NCBI GenBank assembly: GCA_005787865.1
Contig: SXZN01000064.1
Location: 1 to 23,507, forward strand
Length of the DNA: 23,507 nucleotides
Source of the DNA: Opitutaceae bacterium
Lineage (GTDB): Bacteria; Verrucomicrobiota; Verrucomicrobiia; Opitutales; Opitutaceae
Direction: 5' to 3'
The notes beneath the pieces are model-generated. The model ran no database searches, was not told the DNA's origin, and saw nothing but the letters and a program-made list of their open reading frames with translations. The position numbers and the translations under genes were made by a program. Every line of letters begins with the position of its first letter. Within the stretch, counting starts at the first letter, position 1. This document shows, one piece after another, positions 8,010 through 15,842 of the stretch.

Positions 8010-9457
8010 AGCAGTGGGGCGAGGAGGCGGGCGATTTCCTCGCCAATTTTTGGCATGAGGCGGCGCTCGTGGCGGGGCTCTGGCATGGGTTTCGAGGCGG
8101 CTAAAATTTCCTGAATTTCATGAGAGAGGGCCGCCGCTGCCGTTGGCGAGTAGGTGACGGCCCCAATTTCGAAATTAACAAATAAGCTGCGCATATCCAT
8201 GTTGGCTGAACCGAAGAGCCCGGTTGCTTCATCGACGAGCAGGATTTTTGCGTGACACATGCCCGGTTGGTAGAGCGATATTTTTACGCCAGCGGCGTGG
8301 AGTTCACGCAAATAGTGTCGGCGGGCGAGGTCGGTGATCGGGTGGTTGGAGCGTGCGGGGACCGCGAGCCGCACATCGATGCCGGCGCGGGCTTGGACTA
8401 ACAGCGAACGAAAGAGCACTTCATCCGGAATGAAATAGGGTGTAACGATCCAGATGCTCCGCTCCGCTCGTTGCACCAGCGAGAGAATGCCCTCGTAGAG
8501 CGGGTCACCCGCTACATCTGGTCCGCTGGCTACAATTTGGATTTCGCTTTCGCCGGCAGCCGCAAAACCGGTGGTGGGCAATGCTTGCTGCAGGCGATCG
8601 AGGGGCTGGCCACTGGCAAAAGCCCAGTCGGCGAGAAAGATTTCATTAAGCAATTGAACCGCGGGACCTTCGATCACGGCGCCAAAGTCACGCCAGCGCC
8701 GTTTGAGCGGGGTGGGCCCCATATATTCCACTGCGAGATTACGGCCCCCCAGTGCGCCCACCCGGTGATCAAAAATCGCGATTTTCCGGTGGTTGCGGAG
8801 GTTAGCGGAACCGCGGGTCGCGAGGGGGATCACGGGCATGAACGTAACCACTTCCCCCCCGGCGGCGCGGAGCGGATCGCAGAATCGGCCACTCGTCGTA
8901 AAGCAGCCCAGCGAGTCGAGCAGCAGGCGAACTTTGACGCCGTCCTGCGCTCGCTCAGCCAGCAGCTTGATGATGCGGCGGCCGACCGCATCGCGACCTA
9001 GGATAAAAGTCATGAGGTGGATCGTGTGTTTCGCCTCACGAATACCTCGTTCGAGTTCGGTAAATGCCTCTTCCCCCGAAGAGAGAAACTGGAGGCGATT
9101 GCCGCCGACTGGCGGAGCCGCGCCGTTGAGCATGAGAACTTTTGCGGCGAAGGTCTGCGCAGCGGCCGTAACGGGATGGTTAGGGCGAGAAGGTGCTAGG
9201 CGCGCTTTGCGGACGGCTAATTTGCGAACTTTACGACCACCCAACATCAGGAAAAGCGGTACGCCTAGGTAAGGAATGAAAGCGATGGCCAGCAGCCACG
9301 CGAAAGTATTGCCCGGCTGCTTGCGTTCGCTCATCAGCCGCGCGATGGCGAAGAAAGCGAGGAGGAAGCCGGCGACCGTTAGTGAGTGCGGGAGTAAACC
9401 GTTAATGAACGGCTGCGCGCGCATCGCCGCGTATGCTTGCTGAATGGTTTCCGCCAT
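8006..9457 (-). CDS. cls: Cardiolipin synthase-like phospholipase D family protein
   Basis: Bacterial cardiolipin synthases join two phosphatidylglycerols, releasing glycerol, in the inner membrane. From the ATG at 9457 the protein is 483 residues, the usual Cls length. It has two N-terminal membrane segments (about 24-41 and 52-72) and then two PLD domains. The HKD motifs are intact: His223-x-Lys225-x4-Asp230 (HRKIAIFD) and His402-x-Lys404-x4-Asp409 (HAKILLVD), followed by GSANMDMRS. The frame is open to a GTG at 9538, but the extra 27 residues are Pro/Arg/Ala-rich and unlike Cls, so the ATG (MAETIQQ) is preferred. No Shine-Dalgarno sequence precedes either. The stop overlaps that of thrC. 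Other PLD-family lipid transferases are possible. Confidence 0.9.
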   Translation of the reverse strand: MAETIQQAYAAMRAQPFINGLLPHSLTVAGFLLAFFAIARLMSERKQPGNTFAWLLAIAFIPYLGVPLFLMLGGRKVRKLAVRKARLAPSRPNHPVTAAAQTFAAKVLMLNGAAPPVGGNRLQFLSSGEEAFTELERGIREAKHTIHLMTFILGRDAVGRRIIKLLAERAQDGVKVRLLLDSLGCFTTSGRFCDPLRAAGGEVVTFMPVIPLATRGSANLRNHRKIAIFDHRVGALGGRNLAVEYMGPTPLKRRWRDFGAVIEGPAVQLLNEIFLADWAFASGQPLDRLQQALPTTGFAAAGESEIQIVASGPDVAGDPLYEGILSLVQRAERSIWIVTPYFIPDEVLFRSLLVQARAGIDVRLAVPARSNHPITDLARRHYLRELHAAGVKISLYQPGMCHAKILLVDEATGLFGSANMDMRSLFVNFEIGAVTYSPTAAAALSHEIQEILAASKPMPEPRHERRLMPKIGEEIARLLAPLL

Positions 9458-9571
9458 GACCGGATGCTCGCCAAATTTCGCCGATAGGCAAGCGGCGGAG
9501 GCCGGTCGAGGGCGCGGCGGGACCGCGTTCAAGCCCACCGTCCTGGGTTATCTCGGGGTGGTTTAAGCGGG

Positions 9572-9601
9572 ATTTTAAATAGCCAAAAAACCGCTTGGCA
9601 A
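9572..9601 (-). promoter_or_regulatory. Candidate promoter for the cls-like gene, sharing its -35 with a tRNA-Tyr promoter
   Basis: On the minus strand TTGCCA (9601-9596) is followed after 18 bases by TAAAAT (9577-9572), each five of six matches to the -35 and -10 consensus. On the plus strand the same bases read TTGGCA (9595-9600), a five-of-six -35 match facing tRNA-Tyr, though its -10 (around CATACCTT, 9617-9624) is poor. The implied cls leader is about 108 bases to the ATG at 9457. Confidence 0.35.
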
Positions 9602-9642
9602 AGCCTGTCACGCCCCCATACCTTCACCGCTCGTTCTGGTTT

Positions 9643-9729
9643 GGTGGAGTATCCAAGTGGCTAAAGGGCGTTGACTGTAAATCAATTCTGCACTGCAGTT
9701 CGCTGGTTCGAATCCGGCCTCCACCACCA
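9643..9729 (+). tRNA. tRNA-Tyr (anticodon GTA)
   Basis: A complete cloverleaf can be drawn by hand. The acceptor stem GGTGGAG (9643-9649) pairs with CTCCACC (9719-9725). The anticodon stem is GTTGA/TCAAT with loop CTGTAAA, anticodon GTA at 9677-9679. The long variable arm (TCTGCACTGCAG) is typical of bacterial class II tRNA-Tyr. The T loop is GGTTCGAATCC. The discriminator is A9726 and CCA is encoded at 9727-9729. Confidence 0.97.
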
Positions 9730-9734
9730 AAATA

Positions 9735-9752
9735 AACCTCCCTTTGGAGGTT
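9735..9752 (+). other. Hairpin just 3' of tRNA-Tyr
   Basis: AACCTCC (9735-9741), loop CTTT and GGAGGTT (9746-9752) form a perfect 7-base-pair hairpin starting six bases after the tRNA CCA. No T-run follows directly. It could be a processing signal or a 3' end stabiliser. Its CCTCC/GGAGG arms resemble those of the following terminator, so alternative pairing between the two is conceivable. Confidence 0.5.
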
Positions 9753-9757
9753 AAATT

Positions 9758-9793
9758 TCCCTCCCGCGTTCGCGCCTTGGAGGGATTTTTTTT
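9758..9793 (+). terminator. Rho-independent terminator of tRNA-Tyr
   Basis: TCCCTCC (9758-9764) pairs with GGAGGGA (9779-9785). An inner GCG-TTCG-CGC (9766-9775) forms a small UUCG tetraloop helix inside, and eight T residues follow (9786-9793). The arrangement fits an intrinsic terminator for the tRNA transcript and separates it from the convergent radC. Confidence 0.8.
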
Positions 9794-9815
9794 GCCTAAA
9801 TAAATCGGTAAAATA

Positions 9816-10535
9816 TTAAAGCAGACCGGCTTCGCGAAAGCTGTAGTAGCCGCGGCCGAGGGGGTCCGCGGCGGATTGGCCCACGATGACATGATCGAGC
9901 AGGCTGATATCAATCGCGTGGGCGGCTTCGCGGAGTTGTCGAGTGACTTGAATATCCGCCGCGCTGGGCGCTGGATCGCCGCTGGGATGATTATGCACGC
10001 AAAGGACCGCGGCAGCGCCGTGGCGGATCGCTTCCCGAAACACCTCGCGCGGGTGGGCGAGGCTACTGGTGGCGGTCCCCGAGGTAACTTCCACTTGTTT
10101 AATTAAGCGATTTTTGCGGTTGAGGCAAAGGACCCAGAATTTTTCGACGCCTAGGCCGGCGATTTGCGGGCGAAAATGGGCCAATACTAGGTCGGCGCGG
10201 TTAAAGATAAGGGCTACGGCCACTTCTTGGCTAAGCACCCGACGCGCGATTTCCATCACGGTCACGAGTTGCCATGACTTGACGCGGCCGATGCCCGTCT
10301 GCCGGCGAAAATCTGCGTCGCTCCAAAGCACGAGTTTAGCGAGTGAGCCGGCCTCAATGATCAAGCGTTGCGCGATCACGAGAACATTGTGGCCCTTACT
10401 CCCGCTGCGCAGGAGCATGGCCAATAGTTCAGTGTCACTGAGCGCGGCGGGACCGAGCTTTTCGAGACGTTCTTGGGGGCGATCGTGAACCGCGAGGTCT
10501 TTTAACCTTAGCGGTGGGTAATTTTCTTCGCTCAT
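9816..10535 (-). CDS. radC: RadC family JAB/MPN+ domain protein
   Basis: The 239 residues have the RadC (UPF0758) layout: an N-terminal helix-hairpin-helix-like region (about 10-105, RPQERLEKLGPAALSDTELLAMLLRSG) and a C-terminal JAB/MPN+ metal-binding domain. The JAMM motif is complete as His181-x-His183-x10-Asp194 (VHNHPSGDPAPSAAD). The molecular function is uncertain; the historical DNA-repair label is poorly supported, although a metalloenzyme fold is clear. It is the last gene of the minus-strand cluster, 44 bases after the foldase gene, with a small palindrome 9 bases before its ATG and no Shine-Dalgarno sequence. Confidence 0.95.
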   Translation of the reverse strand: MSEENYPPLRLKDLAVHDRPQERLEKLGPAALSDTELLAMLLRSGSKGHNVLVIAQRLIIEAGSLAKLVLWSDADFRRQTGIGRVKSWQLVTVMEIARRVLSQEVAVALIFNRADLVLAHFRPQIAGLGVEKFWVLCLNRKNRLIKQVEVTSGTATSSLAHPREVFREAIRHGAAAVLCVHNHPSGDPAPSAADIQVTRQLREAAHAIDISLLDHVIVGQSAADPLGRGYYSFREAGLL

Positions 10536-10544
10536 GGAGGGCCG

Positions 10545-10557
10545 GGGTGATTCACCC
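10545..10557. repeat. Small interrupted palindrome between the foldase gene and radC
   Basis: GGGTGA-T-TCACCC is an exact inverted repeat around one base. It occupies the middle of the 44-base gap, starting 9 bases upstream of the radC ATG. As RNA it could form a 5-base-pair hairpin with a 3-base loop. It could be a protein site or an intercistronic structure; there is no T-run, so it is not a terminator. Confidence 0.3.
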
Positions 10558-10579
10558 GCTGGCCCGCGAGCGATGAAAA

Positions 10580-11581
10580 CTAGAAGTGCTTAACGTAAGC
10601 GTTGCGGCGCAACTTTTCTAACCAGCGCTCGGTCGCGCGGCGGGAACCTTGTTGCACGAGAGCTTTTTCGATCTCGGGCCGGACTTCATCCAGACTGAGC
10701 GCCCCCGCGTGTTTGCGGTCCTCGGCAAAAAGAATGAAGGCGCCCTCGGGCATGATGAGGGCGTCACTGTGCTGGCCCTTTTCTAAGGTGAAGATGACAT
10801 CACTAAATTCTTTGCGCAGGTCGGAGCGGCGCTGCCAGCCCCAGTCGCCACCTTTACCTTTGCGGGAGTCTTGACTGTATTTACGCGCGAGATTGCTGAA
10901 ATCGGCGCCAGCCTTAATCTGGCTGACGATGTCGCTCCCTTTGACCCGGAGAGTTGCGTCGGTGTCGTCGGCGGCACGAGCAATTTGAATCAGGCGCAGA
11001 TGCACGCTGTCTTCTTGGATGAAGCGGTCCTTGTTTTCTTTGTAGTAGGCTTCGATTTTTACCGGACTAACCGTGCTCGCAGATTTGGCCTGCTGTTGGC
11101 GCATGTAGCCGTAAATCATATCTTCTTCCTGTTCCTTGCGGTAGTCTTTCTGCGAAATTCCCCGGGAACGGAGGTAGGCGAGGAATTTGCTGCGATCGCC
11201 GTCGAACTGATTGATAATTGTTTCCGCTACTTGGTTGTCGATGTAGCTGGCGGGGACGTTACGCTTTTCGTCCTTGTAGAAATCTTTCACGATCAGCACG
11301 CGATCGATTAGATTTTGGATCACATCCTCTTGGAGGGCTTCAATTTTTTCGTTGAACTCTTTTTCGGAACGACTCTGACGCTGAATTTCGGGAATGAGTG
11401 GGCCAACCTCACGGCGGATGTCATCGATGGTGATAATTCGATCTTCGGCAATCGCTGCTATTCCATTGGCATAGCGGGCGTTAAGATTGTCTTTCTGGCG
11501 ATCGGGTTGAGCCTGAGCGAACAAGCCGAGCGCGGCAGTGAAGAGGGCGAACGAGGTTAAACTAAGGCAACGGAGACTCAT
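10580..11581 (-). CDS. SurA/PpiC-type periplasmic peptidyl-prolyl isomerase
   Basis: The 333-residue protein has a clear signal peptide (LTSFALFTAALGLFAQA, likely cleavage after about residue 24). A SurA_N-like helical chaperone region follows (about 38-170, with IAAIAEDRIITIDDIRREV). One parvulin domain (about 191-290, HLRLIQIA, FSNLARKYSQD, GGDWGW) and a C-terminal helix (VRPEIEKAL) complete it. It should assist folding of outer-membrane and secreted proteins in the periplasm. E. coli SurA has two parvulin domains; this one has one, as in many smaller homologues. Its ATG overlaps the mfd stop by four bases (ATGA), so translation is probably coupled to mfd. radC follows after 44 bases. Confidence 0.92.
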   Translation of the reverse strand: MSLRCLSLTSFALFTAALGLFAQAQPDRQKDNLNARYANGIAAIAEDRIITIDDIRREVGPLIPEIQRQSRSEKEFNEKIEALQEDVIQNLIDRVLIVKDFYKDEKRNVPASYIDNQVAETIINQFDGDRSKFLAYLRSRGISQKDYRKEQEEDMIYGYMRQQQAKSASTVSPVKIEAYYKENKDRFIQEDSVHLRLIQIARAADDTDATLRVKGSDIVSQIKAGADFSNLARKYSQDSRKGKGGDWGWQRRSDLRKEFSDVIFTLEKGQHSDALIMPEGAFILFAEDRKHAGALSLDEVRPEIEKALVQQGSRRATERWLEKLRRNAYVKHF

Positions 11582-14500
11582 GGAGCAGGGAGATTTTGCA
11601 GGAAAATAATGACTTCTTTCAACCTTGCAAGGGGGGTGGGTGCGGTCAAGCGGGGAAAGCGGTTACTCAATTGGATATAATCATCGTGTCGGCCGGAGTG
11701 GCGCAGGCATTTGAGGCGGTTGCCTTCAGTTTCGACGGACAAAATGCCTTTTTGTTCCGCGCGGGACCTGATTTCGGTGACGAGCAATAAGGCGCGCACC
11801 GGTTCCTCAAATTTCCCAAATCGATCGCGCAATTCCGCCTCGATTTCCTTCACCTGTTTAGCGCTTTCCGCGAGGGCGAGCCGGCGATAAAAATCGATGC
11901 GGAGGCGCGATTCACTGATATAGCTCGCGGGCAAACGCGCTTGGATTTTATCAACTTCGCCTTCGCTCCGTTCGGCTTGTTTAAGCGCGCTAAAGGTATC
12001 GGTCGCCGTGGCCCGGGCGGTCTCGGCGCTTTCGCCCACAAAAACGAAATCTAGTTTCACGCTGGCGCGGACCGACGCGGCTTGTTTTTCGCCTTTAAGT
12101 CGGGCGACGCTTTGCCGGAGCAGTTGGCAGTACAGTTCAAAGCCTATGCCGACGATATGGCCGCTTTGTTCCGCCCCGAGCAAATTTCCCGCGCCGCGCA
12201 ATTCAAGATCGCGCATCGCGATGCGAAAACCCGCGCCGAGTTGGTTGTGCTGGCGAATGGCGCTGAGTCGCTGCCGGGCAATATCGAGCAAGCGCGCGTG
12301 GCGGTGCAGCAGCAAATACGCATAGGCTTGATGCTTAAACCGACCGACGCGTCCCCGGAGTTGGTAAAGTTGGGAGAGCCCAAAGCGGTCGGCGCCTTCG
12401 ATGATGAGCGTGTTGCAGTTGGGAATATCTAAACCGGATTCAATAATCGTGGTGCAGACAAGGACTTGATACCGGCCCGCGACAAAATCTGTCATCATAC
12501 GCTCCAAACCGGCCGCCCCCATTTTCCCATGACCGACGCCGATGCTCAGGTCGGGCAGCAGCGCACGTAGGCGGGCTGCGACGAGGTCAATGCTCATCAC
12601 GCGATTGTGCAGGTAGAAGACCTGACCGCCGCGTCTCGTTTCGTGCTGAATGGCTTCGACGACGAGTTTCTCATCGTAGCTTTTCACGATCGTTTGAATG
12701 GGCAGTCGATTCGACGGCGCGGTCTCGATCGTGCTCAAATCGCGTGCGCCGGTCAGCGCAAGATACAGGGTGCGCGGAATTGGCGTCGCGCTCATCGAAA
12801 GCATGTCCACATGCGCCCGCCAGCGTTTGAACACTTCTTTATGTTTCACGCCAAACCGCTGCTCTTCGTCGATGATCACCAAGCCGAGATCTTTAAATTT
12901 AACGTCATTTTGCACCAGGCGATGCGTGCCGATTAAAATATCAATTTTGCCTTCAGCGAGCGCGGCCAGAATGCCCACTTGTTCTTGGCGCGTGCGGAAA
13001 CGACTAATCATTTCCACCGCCACAGGATAACCGGCCATACGTTCGCGAAAAGTATTCAGGTGCTGCTGCGCTAGCACGGTGGTCGGTACCATCACGGCGA
13101 CTTGCCGCCCGCCCATCACGGCTTTGAAGGCGCCCCGAATCGCTACTTCCGTTTTACCAAAGCCGACGTCGCCACAAACCAAACGGTCCATCGGTCGTGT
13201 TTGCTCCATGTCGGCTTTCATGGCGACGATCGCCTTGGCTTGATCGCGCGTTTCCGTGAACGGGAAGGCGGCTTCGAATTCTTTCTGCCACCCGTTATCT
13301 TCGGCGAAGGCGTGGCCGGGTTGCGCTTCGCGCTGCGCTTGGATCCGCAACAATTCCGCGGCGAGGTCGAGCGTGGCATGCTCCGCCGCTTGGCGCGCTT
13401 TTTCCCAACGACCAGAACCGATGCGGCCCAGCTGGGGTTTGCTCTTGGTCAGGCCAACGTAACGGCTGATGAGATGGGATTCTTGAAGGGGGACGTGCAG
13501 CGTTATTTTCTCATCAAATTCCAAGGAGATGACCTCGCGCGTACCGTCACGGGTGTCGAGTTTGGTTAGCCCGCGGTAAAGGGCGATGCCATGTTGCAGG
13601 TGAACCACAAAGTCGCCCTCCACCAATTCGGAGAAATCAAGTAGTTGGTCGACGGCCGATTGCCCCGCGATGACGCGTTGGGGCGCACTGCGGCGCTGAC
13701 GGCGTCGACCGAAAATTTCCGTCTCGCTCACCACGACTAGTCCTCGGGGCCCGGCGATTTTTTCGCGCATATGATCGGTGCGCGCCGCCACTACCTCCGA
13801 CTGCCCTCGAAGGTTTGCTCGGTCTGGGCGGAAAGTAATTCTGAAACCTTCATTTAATGCGCCGCGCAGGTAGCGGGGCTTCATGGTTTTTAAGGGAGCA
13901 TGTTCGTCGAGCAACTCGCGTACGCGCTGTTCTTCGCCTTCTTTGGAGAGGACGAAATCAATTTGAAAGCCACTGCCTTGCCACTCGGCTATTTGTCCGA
14001 GAAATTGCCGGCGGCCATCTTCCTCCACTTGCAAGCGAGTCGACGCCAAGAGGCGTTCTTCCGGATAGGAGCGATGGTGCGCTAAAGATTCGGTATTCCA
14101 GGTTTCTTCCTGCGTGGCTTGGTCAAAAAGCTGGCTCGCTAAATCAAGATCACTGAGTCCGAACAGGTGAGCGCAGGCGAGGGGCAGCTGGGCGAGAAAA
14201 GACGGGGTGAGTGCGGCAGCGGCGGCATTGGCGGGATTCCCACTTGAGCTGGGCTCGTCCGGCTTGCTCGGCGAATTGGTCTCAGGGGCTAAGGTGTCGA
14301 ATAGCTCTTCCAATGATTTTGGTTCGACGCAAATGACCTGAGTGGTGGGCGCGAGATAATCGAGCAGGGAAGCCGTCGAACCCGCGGTCGCGATTTTGGG
14401 GGCGGCAGTGAGTGTGATCGCGGCCACAGCGGCGCCGGATCGCTGGGAAACGGGATCAAGCTCGCGGATCACTTCGAGCTGATCGCCGAAGTAATCAAGT

Positions 14501-15054
14501 CGGTAGGGTTGATGCGCGGTGATTGGGTAGACATCGACGATGCCGCCGCGGACGGCGTACTGGCCCGGGGCTTCACAGATGGCTTCGGCATCATAATCAA
14601 ACGCGTCGAGCAGCTTGAGCAGAGCGGCGAAGGGCTGGTCATTGCCTGGCCGCAGGACGGTTTCCCGTTCGGCGAAATCAGCCAGCGGGGGCACCGCTTG
14701 TAACAAGGCCGCCGGCGTCGCCAGCACGATCAGTTGAAGATCGGCGGTGAGCGGGCGGCGAAGTTGACTGAGCACCGCGAGGCGATCGCTGGCGGCGTTG
14801 AATGCGTCGCGAGTTTTGCGGTGGTCAGTTTGGGCCTCAGGAAAATTGAGAATGGTTGGGCTGACCGCCGGCTGGCTGGCGCGGATAAACAGGGCAAGAT
14901 CTTCCAGCAACGCGTCGGCTTGTTGTGCTTCTTCGTGAATCACGAGCCAACCAGTAGCTGGTTGGCGCCGGACGAGATCGGCCAGCGCGTAGGCGATCGC
15001 CGGTGGGCAAACCCCGGTAATCTTCGTGCGGAGCGCGGGAGGATGAGCAGCCAT
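11578..15054 (-). CDS. mfd: Transcription-repair coupling factor
   Basis: Mfd removes RNA polymerase stalled at DNA damage and recruits UvrA. From the ATG at 15054 it is 1158 residues, the usual size. The N-terminal UvrB-like region (about 1-330) contains YAVRGGIVDVYP. The RNA-polymerase-interacting CarD-like domain is near 478-555 (GDFVVHLQHGIALYRGL). The RecG-like motor has Walker A GDVGFGKTE (Lys634), DEEQ (729-732), SATPIPRTLY and the motif region RFGLSQLYQLRGRVGR. The C-terminal TRCF domain ends the protein. The frame is also open to a TTG at 15099, giving 15 more residues; neither start has a Shine-Dalgarno sequence, so the start is uncertain. It lies downstream of rnc and overlaps the foldase gene start by four bases. 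Confidence 0.95.
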   Translation of the reverse strand: MAAHPPALRTKITGVCPPAIAYALADLVRRQPATGWLVIHEEAQQADALLEDLALFIRASQPAVSPTILNFPEAQTDHRKTRDAFNAASDRLAVLSQLRRPLTADLQLIVLATPAALLQAVPPLADFAERETVLRPGNDQPFAALLKLLDAFDYDAEAICEAPGQYAVRGGIVDVYPITAHQPYRLDYFGDQLEVIRELDPVSQRSGAAVAAITLTAAPKIATAGSTASLLDYLAPTTQVICVEPKSLEELFDTLAPETNSPSKPDEPSSSGNPANAAAAALTPSFLAQLPLACAHLFGLSDLDLASQLFDQATQEETWNTESLAHHRSYPEERLLASTRLQVEEDGRRQFLGQIAEWQGSGFQIDFVLSKEGEEQRVRELLDEHAPLKTMKPRYLRGALNEGFRITFRPDRANLRGQSEVVAARTDHMREKIAGPRGLVVVSETEIFGRRRQRRSAPQRVIAGQSAVDQLLDFSELVEGDFVVHLQHGIALYRGLTKLDTRDGTREVISLEFDEKITLHVPLQESHLISRYVGLTKSKPQLGRIGSGRWEKARQAAEHATLDLAAELLRIQAQREAQPGHAFAEDNGWQKEFEAAFPFTETRDQAKAIVAMKADMEQTRPMDRLVCGDVGFGKTEVAIRGAFKAVMGGRQVAVMVPTTVLAQQHLNTFRERMAGYPVAVEMISRFRTRQEQVGILAALAEGKIDILIGTHRLVQNDVKFKDLGLVIIDEEQRFGVKHKEVFKRWRAHVDMLSMSATPIPRTLYLALTGARDLSTIETAPSNRLPIQTIVKSYDEKLVVEAIQHETRRGGQVFYLHNRVMSIDLVAARLRALLPDLSIGVGHGKMGAAGLERMMTDFVAGRYQVLVCTTIIESGLDIPNCNTLIIEGADRFGLSQLYQLRGRVGRFKHQAYAYLLLHRHARLLDIARQRLSAIRQHNQLGAGFRIAMRDLELRGAGNLLGAEQSGHIVGIGFELYCQLLRQSVARLKGEKQAASVRASVKLDFVFVGESAETARATATDTFSALKQAERSEGEVDKIQARLPASYISESRLRIDFYRRLALAESAKQVKEIEAELRDRFGKFEEPVRALLLVTEIRSRAEQKGILSVETEGNRLKCLRHSGRHDDYIQLSNRFPRLTAPTPLARLKEVIIFLQNLPAP

Positions 15055-15115
15055 CAATAAATTTTTGGCAAATGAGTCTGTCGGTGAATCGACGACCAAG
15101 CACCGAGGCGGATGC

Positions 15116-15838
15116 TTATTTCAGCTCAGGGCCGGCTGGGGTGGTGCGGAGAAAAATGAGACCAGCGCGAGCCGCTTCCTCTTCGGCGCTTTTCTTGGAT
15201 GAGCCATGGCCTGTCCCAATCGTTTGCTCATGCAAGATCACGGCGACCGAGAAAGTGCGCGCGTGCAGCGGGCCGGTGGTCGTGAGTACTTCATAGCGTA
15301 AAGCAACGTTGCCGTGGGCCGGCTGGATCAGTTCCTGCAAGCGGCCTTTGGGATTTTCGGCATCTTCCGCCAAGACGAGCCGATCGAGTAAAGGACCATA
15401 CCATTTGAGCACTAATTTTTGTACCGTCGCCAAATCGCTATCCAAGTAGATCGCTCCGGCGAGAGCTTCGAACGCATCCTCGAGCGTGGAGGCACGGGCC
15501 CGACCGCCAGTGGCATCTTCACTTTTACTGAGTCGCAGGCAGGTGTTGAGCCCCAGGTCGCGGGCCATTTGCGTGAGAAACTCACCTTTCGATAAAACTG
15601 CGCGGCGTTTGCTGAGCACGCCTTCGCGCTCGAGGGTGAATTCGCGAAAGAGCGCGTCGGTGATGATAAATTGTAAGACGGAGTCACCGAGAAATTCTAA
15701 ACGCTGATTATGCGCCTCGGCCTCGGGCTGATCCTGCAGATAGGAGCCGTGCGTGAGGGCTTCCCGCAGTAAGGCGGGGGTGCGAAAATGATAACCAAGA
15801 CGAGCTTGCAGATCGGCGAGTTCTTCAGGGTTTTTCAT
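15116..15838 (-). CDS. rnc: Ribonuclease III
   Basis: RNase III cleaves double-stranded RNA in rRNA and mRNA processing. From the ATG at 15838 the protein is 240 residues. The catalytic domain carries the signature NQRLEFLGDSVL (44-55). The metal ligands corresponding to E. coli Glu41, Asp45, Asp114 and Glu117 are Glu48, Asp52, Asp121 and Glu124 (TLEDAFEALAGAIYLDSD). A double-stranded RNA-binding domain follows at about 163-235 (NPKGRLQELIQ, GHGSSKKSAEEEAA). The frame extends upstream to 15889, but those residues overlap the permease gene and are unlike the family, so MKNPEELADLQARLGYHF is the better start. It begins 4 bases after the permease stop. Confidence 0.96.
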   Translation of the reverse strand: MKNPEELADLQARLGYHFRTPALLREALTHGSYLQDQPEAEAHNQRLEFLGDSVLQFIITDALFREFTLEREGVLSKRRAVLSKGEFLTQMARDLGLNTCLRLSKSEDATGGRARASTLEDAFEALAGAIYLDSDLATVQKLVLKWYGPLLDRLVLAEDAENPKGRLQELIQPAHGNVALRYEVLTTTGPLHARTFSVAVILHEQTIGTGHGSSKKSAEEEAARAGLIFLRTTPAGPELK

Positions 15839-15842
15839 AGCG

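Noticed and set aside
8471..9272. Plus-strand frames of 176 and 159 codons opposite the cls-like gene
   Set aside because: The opposite strand encodes an unambiguous protein with both HKD motifs. The two plus frames overlap each other and look like shadows.
9608..9913. Minus-strand frame of 101 codons containing VEAGFEPAN and SQRPLATWIL
   Set aside because: It runs antisense through tRNA-Tyr and its terminator. This peptide is the well-known artefact of translating the reverse of a tRNA gene and is common in databases as a false protein.
10871..14703. Plus-strand frames of 60-155 codons opposite the foldase gene and mfd (for example 10871-11311 and 13102-13569)
   Set aside because: They mirror well-conserved coding sequence on the other strand and arise from its GC-rich codon bias. 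The peptides show no domain pattern.
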